Positions 1 to 11,759 of a stretch of 64,000 bases of DNA are shown piece after piece. The notes below the pieces were generated by a model. It was given only the letters and a program-made list of their open reading frames with translations, was not told where the DNA came from and made no database searches. The stretch's first letter is position 1; each line of letters begins with the position of its first letter. The translations under genes and the position numbers were made by a program. Source of the stretch: Pteria penguin (Eukaryota > Mollusca > Bivalvia > Pterioida > Pteriidae); the NCBI GenBank assembly GCA_035048485.1, contig CM068592.1, positions 38,397,501 to 38,461,500 on the forward strand. The letters run 5' to 3'.

Positions 1-280
1 ATGCCAACTGCACTGGTCATATACCTTTCTGTGACTCGTCTGTCAGTTAAAACAATATCATGGACTTTATTGACCATTTCTGGGATTGGAACAGTGAGAG
101 GCCTTCCAGGACTGGGGTCATCCTCAAGTGTTTGTCTGCCGCCCACCTTTTAATGCAGCATACCATTTGTATGAAGGGACATCTTTCCCTAGTGTTGCTA
201 CCATATCGTTATGGATATCCTTAGGTATTAAACCTTTTTATGCAAATATTGGATCACTGCTCTTTCACCGATTTTGCCAT
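1..280 (-). pseudogene. Degenerate mariner-type transposase N-terminus
   Basis: Read on the minus strand from a start-like ATG at 280, the sequence gives pieces typical of the N-terminal helix-turn-helix region of mariner/Tc1 (HTH_48-type) transposases: AVIQYLHKK, then LIPKDIHNDMV, then KWYAALKGGRQ, then LEDDPSPGRPLT and a DRRVTERYMTSAVG helix. The order and the EDDPxxGRP linker motif match the family. The pieces lie in different frames, so at least two single-base indels and a stop break the frame. The fragment runs off the left edge, so the catalytic DDD/DDE domain would lie outside. I see no terminal inverted repeat. It is a dead copy. Confidence 0.72.
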
Positions 281-456
281 TTTGTAATGGACACTTGTCT
301 TGTTTATTTTAGAGTGCTAACTCGTCGATATAAACTGACCAAATGAGACTAGTTCTTGGGTACACGGCCTTATATAGTCTGAGAATAAAAGGATTTACAC
401 AGAACATCCCTGCGTACCTCCTTCAATACAAGGCTTACAACATATCAATCAGCCCT

Positions 457-1182
457 CGTAGCTTGTGATAGAGCTCATTACAATAGCTTATGGTAGAACT
501 CATTATAATGGCATGTGGTAGAACTCATTATAATACCTTATGGTGGAACTCATTATAATGGCATGTGGTAGAACTCATTATAATACCTTATGGTGGAACT
601 CATTATAATGACATGTGGTAGAACTCATTATAATGCCTTATGATGGAACTCATTATAATGGCATGTGGTAGAACTCATTATAATACCTTATGGTGGAACT
701 TATTATAATGGCATAAGGTAGAACTCATTATAATACCTTATGGTGGAACTCATTATAATGACATGTGGTAGATCTCATTATAATGCCTTATGATGGAACT
801 CATTATAATGGCATGTGGTAGAACTCATTATAATACCTTATGGTGGAACTCATTATATGGCATGTGGTAGAACTCATTATAATACCTTATGGTAGAACTC
901 ATTATAATACCTTATGGTGGAACTCATTATAATGGCATGTGGTAGATCTCATTATAATACCTTATGGTGGAGCTCATTATAATGGCATGTGGTAGATCTC
1001 ATTATAATACCTTATGGTGGAACTCATTATAATGGCATGTGGTAGATCTCATTATAATACCTTATGGTGGAGCTCATTATAATGGCATGTGGTAAGACTC
1101 ATTATAATACCTTATGGTGGAGCTCATTATATGGCATGTGGTAGAACTCATTATAATACCTTATGGTGGAACTCATTATAAT
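457..1182. repeat. Tandem array, 25-bp unit (alternating as a 50-bp dimer)
   Basis: About 29 copies of a 25-bp unit built around AACTCATTATAATG. Two alternating versions, one with CATGTGGTAG and one with CTTATGGTGG, make a 50-bp dimer for much of the array. Several units carry single-base changes (AGATCTCATT, ATTATATGG). It abuts the next array directly. Confidence 0.95.
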
Positions 1183-1742
1183 AGAGTATCAGTCAAAGTA
1201 CAGGACATAATGTCATGACATACAGTATCAGTCAAAGTACAGTACATAATGTCATGACAAACAGCATTAGTCAAAGTACAGGATATAATGTCATGACATA
1301 CAGTATCAGTCAAAGTACAGTACATAATGTCATGACAAACAGTATCAGTCAAAGTACAGTACATAATGTCATGACAAACAGCATTAGTCAAAGTACAGGA
1401 CATAATGTCATGACAAACAGTATCAGTCAGTGTACAGTACATAATGTCATGACATACAGAATCAGTCAGTGTACAGTACATAATGTCATGACAAACAGTA
1501 TTAGTCAAAGTACAGGACATAATGTCATGACAAACAGCATTAGACAAAGTACAGGACATAATGTCATGACATACAGTATCAGTAAAAGCACAGGACATAA
1601 TGTCATGATATACAGTATCAGTCAAAGTACAGTACATAATGTCATGACATACAGTATCAGTCAAAGTACAGGACATAATGTCATGACATACAGTATCAGT
1701 CAAAGTACAGGACATAATGTCATGACATACAGCATCAGTCAA
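1183..1742. repeat. Tandem array, 39-bp unit
   Basis: About 14 copies of a 39-bp unit containing CATAATGTCATGACA and AGTATCAGTCAAAGTACAG. Because 39 is a multiple of three, both strands stay open for about 190-200 codons with a 13-residue period. That is an array artefact, not evidence of protein coding. Confidence 0.95.
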
Positions 1743-2457
1743 ACAACAGCGAAAAACAACATCGACTGTTTCAACATACAGTATCAGTTAAGCCAAAATC
1801 AGAAAAGTCAGAATACATTGTCATGACATACATTATGAAAACTAAAAGGTAAATTACAATAACTAATAACATCTGCTGTCCTAACATGCATTATCTATCG
1901 CAGTATGGCAAAAAGCTATAAATGTCAGTCAATATATGGCAAATGACAGTATCTCCTAGATCTATCATGACAAACAATATCAGACAACTACGGCAAATGA
2001 CAATATCTACTGTCATGACATACTGTTTATACAATAATAGTCAATATACAGCAAATAAGAATATCTACAATCATGCAATCATTGTACTCTCTGACCACAT
2101 TCCGGACTGCAATCAGGTCGTTGCTTGCCGGAAGTCCTTCCATAACACTTGTTGACAGTCAGTAATTCTCTCCGAAAACGCCGATTTCCTTTGCCACCCT
2201 GACCATCACCACAGTACTCTTTATGTTGCACCATAAAAACCACTGGATAATGACAGACAAGAGACGACGTCTCACGAGAGCTATGTATAATACATGTTAT
2301 TAGAGATTCCTACCTAAGTTGTTATCTTCTTCCTCATCCTCCCCCTCCTCTATCCCCGTTGTACTTATCGCCATAGTTGTTATTTCTGTGTATGGCTCTA
2401 TTGCCGCTCTAAGAAATACCATTACACATCGGTCCAAGCTAAACCCGAATATGTATA
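1743..2457. other. Decayed array flank and plain sequence
   Basis: From 1743 to about 2075 scattered remnants of the 39-bp unit remain (TGTCATGACATAC, CAGTATCAG) at irregular spacing, so the array once extended further right or grew out of this stretch. From 2076 to 2457 I see no gene or repeat. Confidence 0.6.
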
Positions 2458-2483
2458 ATGATAATATTTCACAACATGGACGA

Positions 2484-2488
2484 TGATA

Positions 2489-2583
<95 letters not shown>

Positions 2584-2590
2584 AATGATG
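2484..2590. repeat. (GAT)n microsatellite
   Basis: About 33 GAT units, nearly perfect, with one or two GATAAT interruptions at the ends. The poly-aspartate open frame across it is an artefact. Confidence 0.97.
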
Positions 2591-2783
2591 TAAAAGAAGA
2601 AGTAGATAAAGAAGAACTAAGCATTTTACTTACCAGACATGATGGTAAAATAGATACTATACAATGCAGCTAGAAGGATGATATTGAAATGACATACAGG
2701 ACGTAAAGCGCTGCTGAACCGACGAATGTTTGCTGTAGTTTTATATCATACACCCTTCTTCTCTCTCCCTTTCTCCAAACTGA

Positions 2784-3192
2784 AATGACAATCAAATCCT
2801 CCTCTTTATCTAGATGACAATCAAATCCTCCTCTTTATCTAGATGACAATCAAATCCTCCTCTTTATCTAGATGACAATCAAATCCTCCTCTTTATCTAG
2901 ATGACAATCAATTCCTCCTCATTATCTAGATGACAATCAAATCCTCCTCATTATCTAGATGACAATCAAATCCTCCTCATTATCTAGATGACAATCAAAT
3001 CCTCCTCTTTATCTAGATGACAATCAAATCCTCCTCATTATCTAGATGACAATCAAATCCTCCTCTTTATCTACATGACAATCAAATCCTCCTCATTATC
3101 TAGATGACAATCAAATCCTCCTCTTTATCTAGATGACAATCAAATCCTCCTCTTTATCTAGATGACAATCAAATCCTCCTCATTATCTAGAT
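2784..3192. repeat. Tandem array, 29-bp unit
   Basis: About 14 copies of a 29-bp unit beginning GATGACAATCAAATCCTCCT and ending in either CTTTATCTA or CATTATCTA. The two endings are interspersed, so variants have been shuffled along the array. Confidence 0.95.
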
Positions 3193-3264
3193 GAACACTC
3201 TCGTCTCCACAGAGTCTCTTGTAGTCTATATTGTGTGTTGTGTGTGGATGTGTCTACCCAATCA

Positions 3265-3745
3265 GGATCACTCCCTCCGGTCATGTGGACTCTCCTCTGA
3301 CAGATGACACTTACTACTCCCGTTCACGTGGTCTCTCCTGTGACAGGGGACACTTACTCCTCCTTGTGACACGGTATCTGCTATGACAGGATAAACTTAC
3401 TCCCGGTTACGTGGTCTCTCCTGTGACAGGAGACACTTACTCCTCCCTGTAACACGGTATATGCTATGACAGGAGACACTTACTCCTCCTTGTGACACGG
3501 TATCTGCTATGACAGGAGACACTCCTCCCGGTTACGTGGTCTCTCCTGTGACAGGAGACACTTACTACACCCAGTCACGTGGCCTCTCCTGTGACAGGAG
3601 ACATTTTTCCTTCCGGTCACATGGTCTTTCGTGTGACAGGAGATATTTAGTCCTACCGGCACATGGTCTCTCCTTTAACAGAAGATATTTACTCTTCCCT
3701 GTCACGTGGTCTTTCCTGTGACAGGAGACTAACCCGGCATATTGG
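3265..3745. repeat. Degenerate array, ~44-bp unit, related to the 42-bp satellite
   Basis: About 11 irregular units with the words TCACGTGGTCTCTCCTGTGA and CAGGAGACACTTACT. The CTCCTGTGACAGGAGACAC core matches the core of the large satellite at 4812-11757, so this looks like an older or sister expansion of the same module. Confidence 0.85.
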
Positions 3746-3892
3746 TCTGTCATCTGTTTTCAGGGGTAAATAAAAGTCTATCATGTGGCATTGTGAGCCA
3801 GATTAATACTGCTTCAGTTACAATCCACCATTATATATTGTCTTATTTTGTCCCCTTATAGAGTGAAACTTTTCAAACAATCCTCCACTGAG

Positions 3893-4563
3893 GGTTGACT
3901 TACATGTCATGTAAAATCCATGCCCTGATGTGGCGTGTCTGTGACATGTCATGTAAAATCCATGCCTTGATGTGGCGTGTCTGTGACATGTCATGTAAAA
4001 TCCATGCCTTGATGTGGCGTGTCTGTGACATGTCATGTAAAATCCATGCCTTGATGTGGCGTGTCTGTGACGTCATGTAAAATCCATGCCTTGATGTGGC
4101 GTGTCTGTGACGTCATGTAAAATCCATGCCTTGATGTGGCATGTGTGTGACATGTCATGTAAAATCCAGGCCTTAATGTGGCATGTCTGTGACATGTCAT
4201 GTAAAATCCATGCCTTGATGTGGCGTGTCTGTGACGTCATGTAAAATCCATGCCTTGATGTGGCGTGTCTGTGACGTCATGTAAAATCCATGCCTTGATG
4301 TGGCGTGTCTGTGACACGTCATGTAAAATCCATGCCTTGATGTGGCGTGTCTGTGACATGTCATGTAAAATCCATGCCTTGATGTGGCGTGTCTGTGACA
4401 TGTCATGTAAAATCCATGCCTTGATGTGGCGTGTCTGTGACATGTCATGTAAAATCCATGCCTTGATGTGGCGTGTCTGTGACATGTCATGTAAAATCCA
4501 TGCCTTGATGTGGCGTGTCTGTGACATGTCATGTAAAATCCATGCCTTGATGTGGCGTGTCTG
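3893..4563. repeat. Tandem array, 42/40-bp unit with TGACATGTCA or TGACGTCA
   Basis: About 16 copies of a unit with AAAATCCATGCCTTGATGTG and GCGTGTCTG. Most units carry the palindrome TGACATGTCA; several have lost two bases and carry the palindrome TGACGTCA, identical to the consensus CREB/ATF site. Open frames with a 14-residue period on both strands are artefacts of the 42-bp length. Confidence 0.95.
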
Positions 4564-4689
4564 ACATTTCCTTAACATGCTTTTCCAACTTTCATTTCCT
4601 GTAAGTAATGTTAAGATTTTTTGTATTGTCAGAGTGTTTTTGTTATTTATTGATGGTATATCACATTCCTCCTCCTGCACATCTGGTCA

Positions 4690-7600
4690 CAACTCTGACA
4701 GGAGACGCTTACTTCTCGTAGGAACCTCGTCTCAACTATGAGAGGAGACGCTCACTCAACACGTACACCTAGTCTCATCTCTGACAGGAGACGCTTACTC
4801 CTCCCTGACGCCTAGTAGATACTCCTCCTCCCGGAGACCTGATCCGTCCTCAAACAGGAGATACACCTTCTCCCGGATATCTGATCCCTCCTCTTACAGG
4901 AGATACTCCTCCTCCCGGATACCTGATCCCTCCTCTGACAGGAGATACTCCTCCTCCCGGAGACCTGATCCCTCCTCAAACAGGAGATACTCCTTCTCCC
5001 GGATATCTGATCCCTCCTCTTACAGGAGATACTCCTCCTCCCGGATACCTGATCCCTCCTCTGACAGGAGATACTCCTCCTCCCGGATATCTGATCCCTC
5101 CTCTGACAGGAGATACTCCTCCTCCCGGATATCTGATCCCTCCTCTGACAGGAGATACTCCTCCTCCAGGATACCTGATCCCTCCTCTGACAGGAGACAC
5201 TCCTCCTCCCGGATACCTGATCCCTCCTCTGACAGGGGATACTCCTCACCCAGGATACCTGATCCCTCCTCAAACAGGAGATACTCCTCCTCCCGGACAC
5301 CTGATCCCTCCTCTGACAGGAGACACTCCTCCTCCCGGCGACCTGATCCCTCCTCTGACAGGAGACACTCCTCATCCCTGATTGCTGATCCCTCCTCTGA
5401 CAGGAGACACTCCTCCTCCAGGATACCTGATCCCTCCTCTGACAGGAGATATTCCTCCTCCCGGATATCTGATCTCCCCTCTGACAGGAGATACTCCTCC
5501 TCCCGAATATCTGATCCCTCCTATGACAGGAGAGACTCCTCCTCCCGGAGACCTGATCCCTCCTCTGACAGGAGACACTCCTCCTCCCGGATATCTGATC
5601 CCTCCTCTGACAGGAGACACTCCTCCTCCCGGAGACCTGATCCCTCCTCTGACAGGAGACACTCCTCATCCCGGATTGCTGATCCCTCCTCTGACAGGAG
5701 ACACTCCTCCTCCAGGATACCTGATCCCTCCTCTGACAGGAGATATTCCTCCTCCCGGATATCTGATCCCTCCTCTGACAGGAGATACTCCTCCTCCCGG
5801 AGACCTGATCCCTCCTATGACAGGAGATACTCCTCCTCCCGGAGACCTGATCCCTACTCTGACAGGAGACACTCCTCATCCCGGATTGCTGATCCTTCCT
5901 CTGACAGGAGACACTCCTCCTCCAGGATACCTGATCCCTCCTCTGACAGGAGATACTCCTCCTCCAGGATATCTGATCCCTCCTCTGACAGGAGATACTC
6001 CTCCTTCCGGAGACCTGATCCCTCCTCAAACAGGTGACACTCATCCTCCCGGGTATCTGATCCCTCCCCTGACAGGAAATCTCCTCCCGGACACCTGATC
6101 CCTCCTCAAACAGGAGACACTCCTCCTCCCGGATACCTGATCCCTCCTCTGACAGGAGAGACTCCTCCCCCCGGACATCTGATCCCTCCTCTGACAGGAG
6201 AGACTCCTCCCCCCGGACATCTGATCTCTCCTCTGACAGGAGATACTCCTCTTCCCGGAGACCTGATCCCTCCTCTGACAGGAGACACTCCTCCTCCCGG
6301 TATCTGATCCCTCCTCTGACAGGAGATCTCCTCCCGGACACCTGATCCCTCCTCTGACAGGAGATACTCCTCCTCCCGGACATCTGATCCCTCCTCTGAC
6401 AGGAGATACTCCTCCTCCCGGAGACCTGATCCCTCCTCTGACAGGAGACACTCCTCCTCCCGGAGACCTGATCCCTCCTCAAACAGGAGACACTCATCCT
6501 CCCGGTATCTGATCCCTCCTCTGACAGGAGATCTCCTCCCGGAGACCTGATCCCTCCTCTGACAGGAGATACTCCTCCTCCAGGATACCTGATCCCTCCT
6601 CTGACAGGAAATACTCCTCCTCCCGGATATCTGATCCCTTCTCTGACAGGAGACACTCCTCATCCCGGATATCTGATCCCTCTTCTGACAGGAGATACTC
6701 CTCATCCCGGATATCTGATCCCTCCTCTGACAGGAGACACTCCTCATCCCGGATATCTGATCCCTCTTCTGACAGGAGATACTCCTCCTCCCGGATATCT
6801 GATCCCTCCTCTGACAGGGGACACTCCTCCTCCCGGATATCTGATCCCTCCTCTGACAGGAGACACTCCTCATCCCGGATATCTGATCCCTCCTCTGACA
6901 GGAGACACTCCTCATCCCGGATATCTGATCCCTCTTCTGACAGGAGATACTCCTCCTCCCGGATATCTGATCCCTCCTCTGACAGGGGACACTCCTCCTC
7001 CCGGATATCTGATCCCTCCTCTGACAGGAGATATTCCTCCTCCCGGATATCTGATCCCTCCTCTGACAGGAAATACTCCTCCTCCCGGATATCTGATCCC
7101 TCCTCTGACAGGAGATACTCCTCCTCCCGGATATCTGATCCCTCCTCTGACAGGAGATACTCCTCCTCCAGGATACCTGATCCCTCCTCTGACAGGGGAC
7201 ACTCCTCCTCCCGGATATCTGATCCCTCCTCTGACAGGAGACACTCCTCCTCCCGGAGACCTGATCCCTCCTCTGACAGGAGACACTCCTCCTCCCGGAT
7301 ATCTGATCCCTCCTCTGACAGGAGATATTCCTCCTCCCGGATATCTGATCCCTCCTATGACAGGAAATACTCCTCCTCCCGGATATCTGATCCCTCCTCT
7401 GACAGGAGATACTCCTCCTCCCGGATATCTGATCCCTCCTCTGACAGGAGATATTCCTCCTCCCGGATATCTGATCCCTCCTCTGACAGGAGATACTCCT
7501 CCTCCCGGAGACCTGATCCCTCCTATGACAGGAGATACTCCTCCTCCCGGAGACCTGATCCCTCCTCTGACAGGAGACACTCCTCATCCCGGATTGCTGA

Positions 7601-10600
7601 TCCTTCCTCTGACAGGAGACACTCCTCCTCCAGGATACCTGATCCCTCCTCTGACAGGAGATACTCCTCCTCCAGGATATCTGATCCCTCCTCTGACAGG
7701 AGATGCTCCTCCTCCCGAATATCTGATCCCTCCTATGACAGGAGACACTCCTCCTCGAGGAGACCTGATCCCTCCTCTGACAGGAGATACTCCTCCTTCC
7801 GGAGACCTGATCCCTCCTCAAACAGGTGACACTCATCCTCCCGGGTATCTGATCCATCCCCTGACAGGAAATCTCCTCCCGGACACCTGATCCCTCCTCA
7901 AACAGGAGACACTCCTCCTCCCGGATACCTGATCCCTCCTCTGACAGGAGAGACTCCTCCCCCCGGACATCTGATCTCTCCTCTGACAGGAGATACTCCT
8001 CCTCCCGGAGACCTGATCCCTCCTCTGACAGGAGACACTCCTCCTCCCGGTATCTGATCCCTCCTCTGACAGGAGATCTCCTCCCGGACACCTGATCCCT
8101 CCTCTGACAGGAGATACTCCTCCTCCTGGACATCTGATCCCTCCTCTGACAGGAGATACTCCTCCTCCCGGAGACCTGATCCCTCCTCTGACAGGAGACA
8201 CTCCTCCTCCCGGAGACCTGATCCCTCCTCAAACAGGAGACACTCATCCTCCCGGTATCTGATCCCTCCTCTGACAGGAGATCTCCTCACGGAGACCTGA
8301 TCCCTCCTCTGACAGGAGATACTCCTCCTCCAGGATACCTGATCCCTCCTCTGACAGGAAATACTCCTCCTCCCGGATATCTGATCCCTCCTCTGACAGG
8401 AGACACTCCTCATCCCGGACACCTGATCCCTCTTATGACAGGAGATTCTCCTTCTCCCGGATATCTGATCCATCCTCTGACAGGAGACACTCCTCATCCC
8501 GGATATCTGATCCCTCTTCTGACAGGAGATACTCCTCCTCCCGGATATCTGATCCCTCCTCTGACAGGGGACATTCCTCCTCCCGGATATCTGATCCCTC
8601 CTCTGACAGGAGACACTCCTCATCCCGGATATCTGATCCCTCCTCTGACAGGAGACACTCCTCCTCCCGGAGACCTGATCCCTCCTCTGACAGGAGACAC
8701 TCCTCATCCCGGATTGCTGATCCCTCCTCTGACAGGAGACACTCCTCCTCCAGGATACCTGATCCCTCCTCTGACAGGAGATATTCCTCCTCCCGGATAT
8801 CTGATCCCTCCTCTGACAGGAGATACTCCTCCTCCCGGAGACCTGATCCCTCCTATGACAGGAGATACTCCTCCTCCCGGAGACCTGATCCCTCCTCTGA
8901 CAGGAGACACTCCTCATCCCGGATTGCTGATCCTTCCTCTGACAGGAGACACTCCTCCTCCAGGATACCTGATCCCTCCTCTGACAGGAGATACTCCTCA
9001 TCCAGGATATCTGATCCCTCCTCTGACAGGAGATACTCCTCCTTCCGGAGACCTGATCCCTCCTCAAACAGGTGACACTCATCCTCCCGGGTATCTGATC
9101 CCTCCCCTGACAGGAAATCTCCTCCCGGACACCTGATCCCTCCTCAAACAGGAGACACTCCTCCTCCCGGATATCTGATCCCTCCTCTGACAGGAGATAT
9201 TCCTCCTCCCGGATATCTGATCCCTCCTCTGACAGGAAATACTCCTCCTCCCGGATATCTGATCCCTCCTCTGACAGGAGATACTCCTCCTCCCGGATAT
9301 CTGATCCCTCCTCTGACAGGAGATACTCCTCCTCCAGGATACCTGATCCCTCCTCTGACAGGGGACACTCCTCCTCTCAGATATCTGATCCCTCCTCTGA
9401 CAGGAGATATTCCTCCTCCCGGATATCTGATCCCTCCTCTGACAGGAGATACTCCTCCTCCCAGAGACCTGATCCCTCCTATGACAGGAGATACTCCTCC
9501 TCCCGGAGACCTGATCCCTCCTCTGACAGGAGACACTCCTCATCCCGGATTGCTGATCCTTCCTCTGACAGGAGACACTCCTCCTCCAGGATACCTGATC
9601 CCTCCTCTGACAGGAGATACTCCTCCTCCAGGATATCTGATCCCTCCTCTGACAGGAGATGCTCCTCCTCCCGAATATCTGATCCCTCCTATGACAGGAG
9701 ACACTCCTCCTCCAGGAGACCTGATCCCTCCTCTGACAGGAGATACTCCTCCTACCGGAGACCTGATCCCTCCTCAAACAGGAGACACTCATCCTCCCGG
9801 GTATCTGATCCCTCCCCTGACAGGAGATACTCCTCCTCCCGGATACCTGATCCCTCCTCTGACAGGAGAGACTCCTCCTCCCGGACATCTGATCTCTCCT
9901 CTGACAGGAGAAACTCCTCCTCCCGGAGACCTGATCCCTCCTCTGACAGGAGATACTCATCCTCCCGGTATCTGATCCCTCCTCTGACAGGAGATCTCCT
10001 CCCGGACACCTGATCCCTCCTCTGACAGGAGATACTCCTCTTCCCGGATACCTGATCCCTCCTCTGACAGGAGAGACTCCTCCCCCCGGACATCTGATCT
10101 CTCCTCTGACAGGAGATACTCCTCCTCCCGGAGACCTGATCCCTCCTCTGACAGGAGACACTCCTCCTCCCGGTATCTGATCCCTCCTCTGACAGGAGAT
10201 CTCCTCCCGGACACCTGATCCCTCCTCTGACAGGAGATACTCCTCTTCCCGGACATCTGATCCCTCCTCTGACAGGAGATACTCCTCCTCCCGGAGACCT
10301 GATCCCTCCTCAAACAGGAGACACTCCTCCTCCCGGAGACCTGATCCCTCCTCAAACAGGAGACACTCATCCTCCCGGTATCTGATCCCTCCTCTGACAG
10401 GAGATACTCCTCCTCCCGGAGACCTGATCCCTCCTCTGACAGGAGACACTCCTCCTCCCGGAGACCTGATCCCTCCTCAAACAGGAGACTCTCATCCTCC
10501 CGGTATCTGATCCCTCCTCTGACAGGAGATACTCCTCCTCCAGGATACCTGATCCCTCCTCTGACAGGAAATACTCCTCCTCCCGGATATCTGATCCCTT

Positions 10601-11757
10601 CTCTGACAGGAGACACTCCTCATCCCGGATATCTGATCCCTCTTCTGACAGGAGATACTCCTCATCCCGGATATCTGATCCCTCCTCTGACAGGAGACAC
10701 TCCTCATCCCGGATATCTGATCCCTCTTCTGACAGGAGATACTCCTCCTCCCGGATATCTGATCCCTCCTCTGACAGGGGAAACTCCTCCTCCCGGATAT
10801 CTGATCCCTCCTCTGACAGGAGACACTCCTCATCCCGGATATCTGATCCCTCCTCTGACAGGAGACACTCCTCATCCCGGATATCTGATCCCTCTTCTGA
10901 CAGGAGATACTCCTCCTCCCGGATATCTGATCCCTCCTCTGACAGGGGACACTCCTCCTCCCGGATATCTGATCCCTCCTCTGACAGGAGATATTCCTCC
11001 TCCCGGATATCTGATCCCTCCTCTGACAGGAGATACTCCTCCTCCCGGATATCTGATACCTCCTCTGACAGGAGACACTCCTCCCGGATATTTGATCCAT
11101 CCTCTGACAGGAGACACTCCTCCTCCCGGAGACCTGATCCCTCCTCTGACAGGGGACACTCCTCCTCCCGGATATCTGATCCCTCCTCTGACAGGAGACA
11201 CTCCTCCTCCCGGAGACCTGATCCCTCCTCTGACAGGAGACACTCCTCCTCCCGGATATCTGATCCCTCCTCTGACAGGAGATATTCCTCCTCCCGGATA
11301 TCTGATCCCTCCTATGACAGGAAATACTCCTACTCCCGGATATCTGATCCCTCCTCTGACAGGAGATACTCCTCCTCCCGGATATCTGATCCCTCCTCTG
11401 ACAGGAGATATTCCTCCTCCCGGATATCTGATCCCTCCTCTGACAGGAAATACTCCTCCTCCCGGATATCTGATCCCTCCTCTGACAGGAGATACTCCTC
11501 CTCCCGGATATCTGATCCCTCCTCTGACAGGAGATACTCCTCCTCCAGGATACCTGATCCCTCCTCTGACAGGGGACACTCCTCCTCCCGGATATCTGAT
11601 CCCTCCTCTGACAGGAGATACTCCTCCTCCTGGAGACCTGATACCTCCTCTGACAGGAGACACTCCTCACCCAGGATACCTGATCCCTTCTCTGACAGGA
11701 GATACTCCTCCTCCCGGATATCTGATCCCTCCTCTGACAGGAGATACTCCTCCTCCT
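4690..11757. repeat. Large satellite, 42-bp unit, ~165 copies
   Basis: After a degenerate lead-in (4690-4811), an almost unbroken array of 42-bp units runs to 11757. Each has GACAGGAGAYACTCCTCCTC, then CCGGATATCTGATCCCTCC or variants with GGAGACCTG, GGACACCTG or GGATTGCTG. CTCCT and AGGAG form a short imperfect palindrome around CTGAC. Variant units recur in the same order as higher-order blocks. For example 6601-7020 matches 10561-10980 with one mismatch that I could find, and the CCGGATTGCTGATCCTTCC block recurs near 5881, 7589, 8919 and 9545. Frames of up to 713 codons are open on both strands in several registers because 42 is divisible by three. None has credible protein features. Confidence 0.97.
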
Positions 11758-11759
11758 GG

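Noticed and set aside
457..1182. TATAATG words suggesting bacterial promoters
   Set aside because: They are part of the 25-bp array unit in eukaryotic DNA and have no associated gene.
1176..1826. Open frames of 188 and 203 codons on opposite strands
   Set aside because: Both are translations of the 39-bp array and have a strict 13-residue period.
4812..11757. Open frames of up to 713 codons with SCQRRDQ..GRRS and PPGYLIPPLTGDT repeats
   Set aside because: They arise because the unit is 42 bp: every stop-free register stays open, on both strands and in several frames at once. There is no start context, domain or splice signal.
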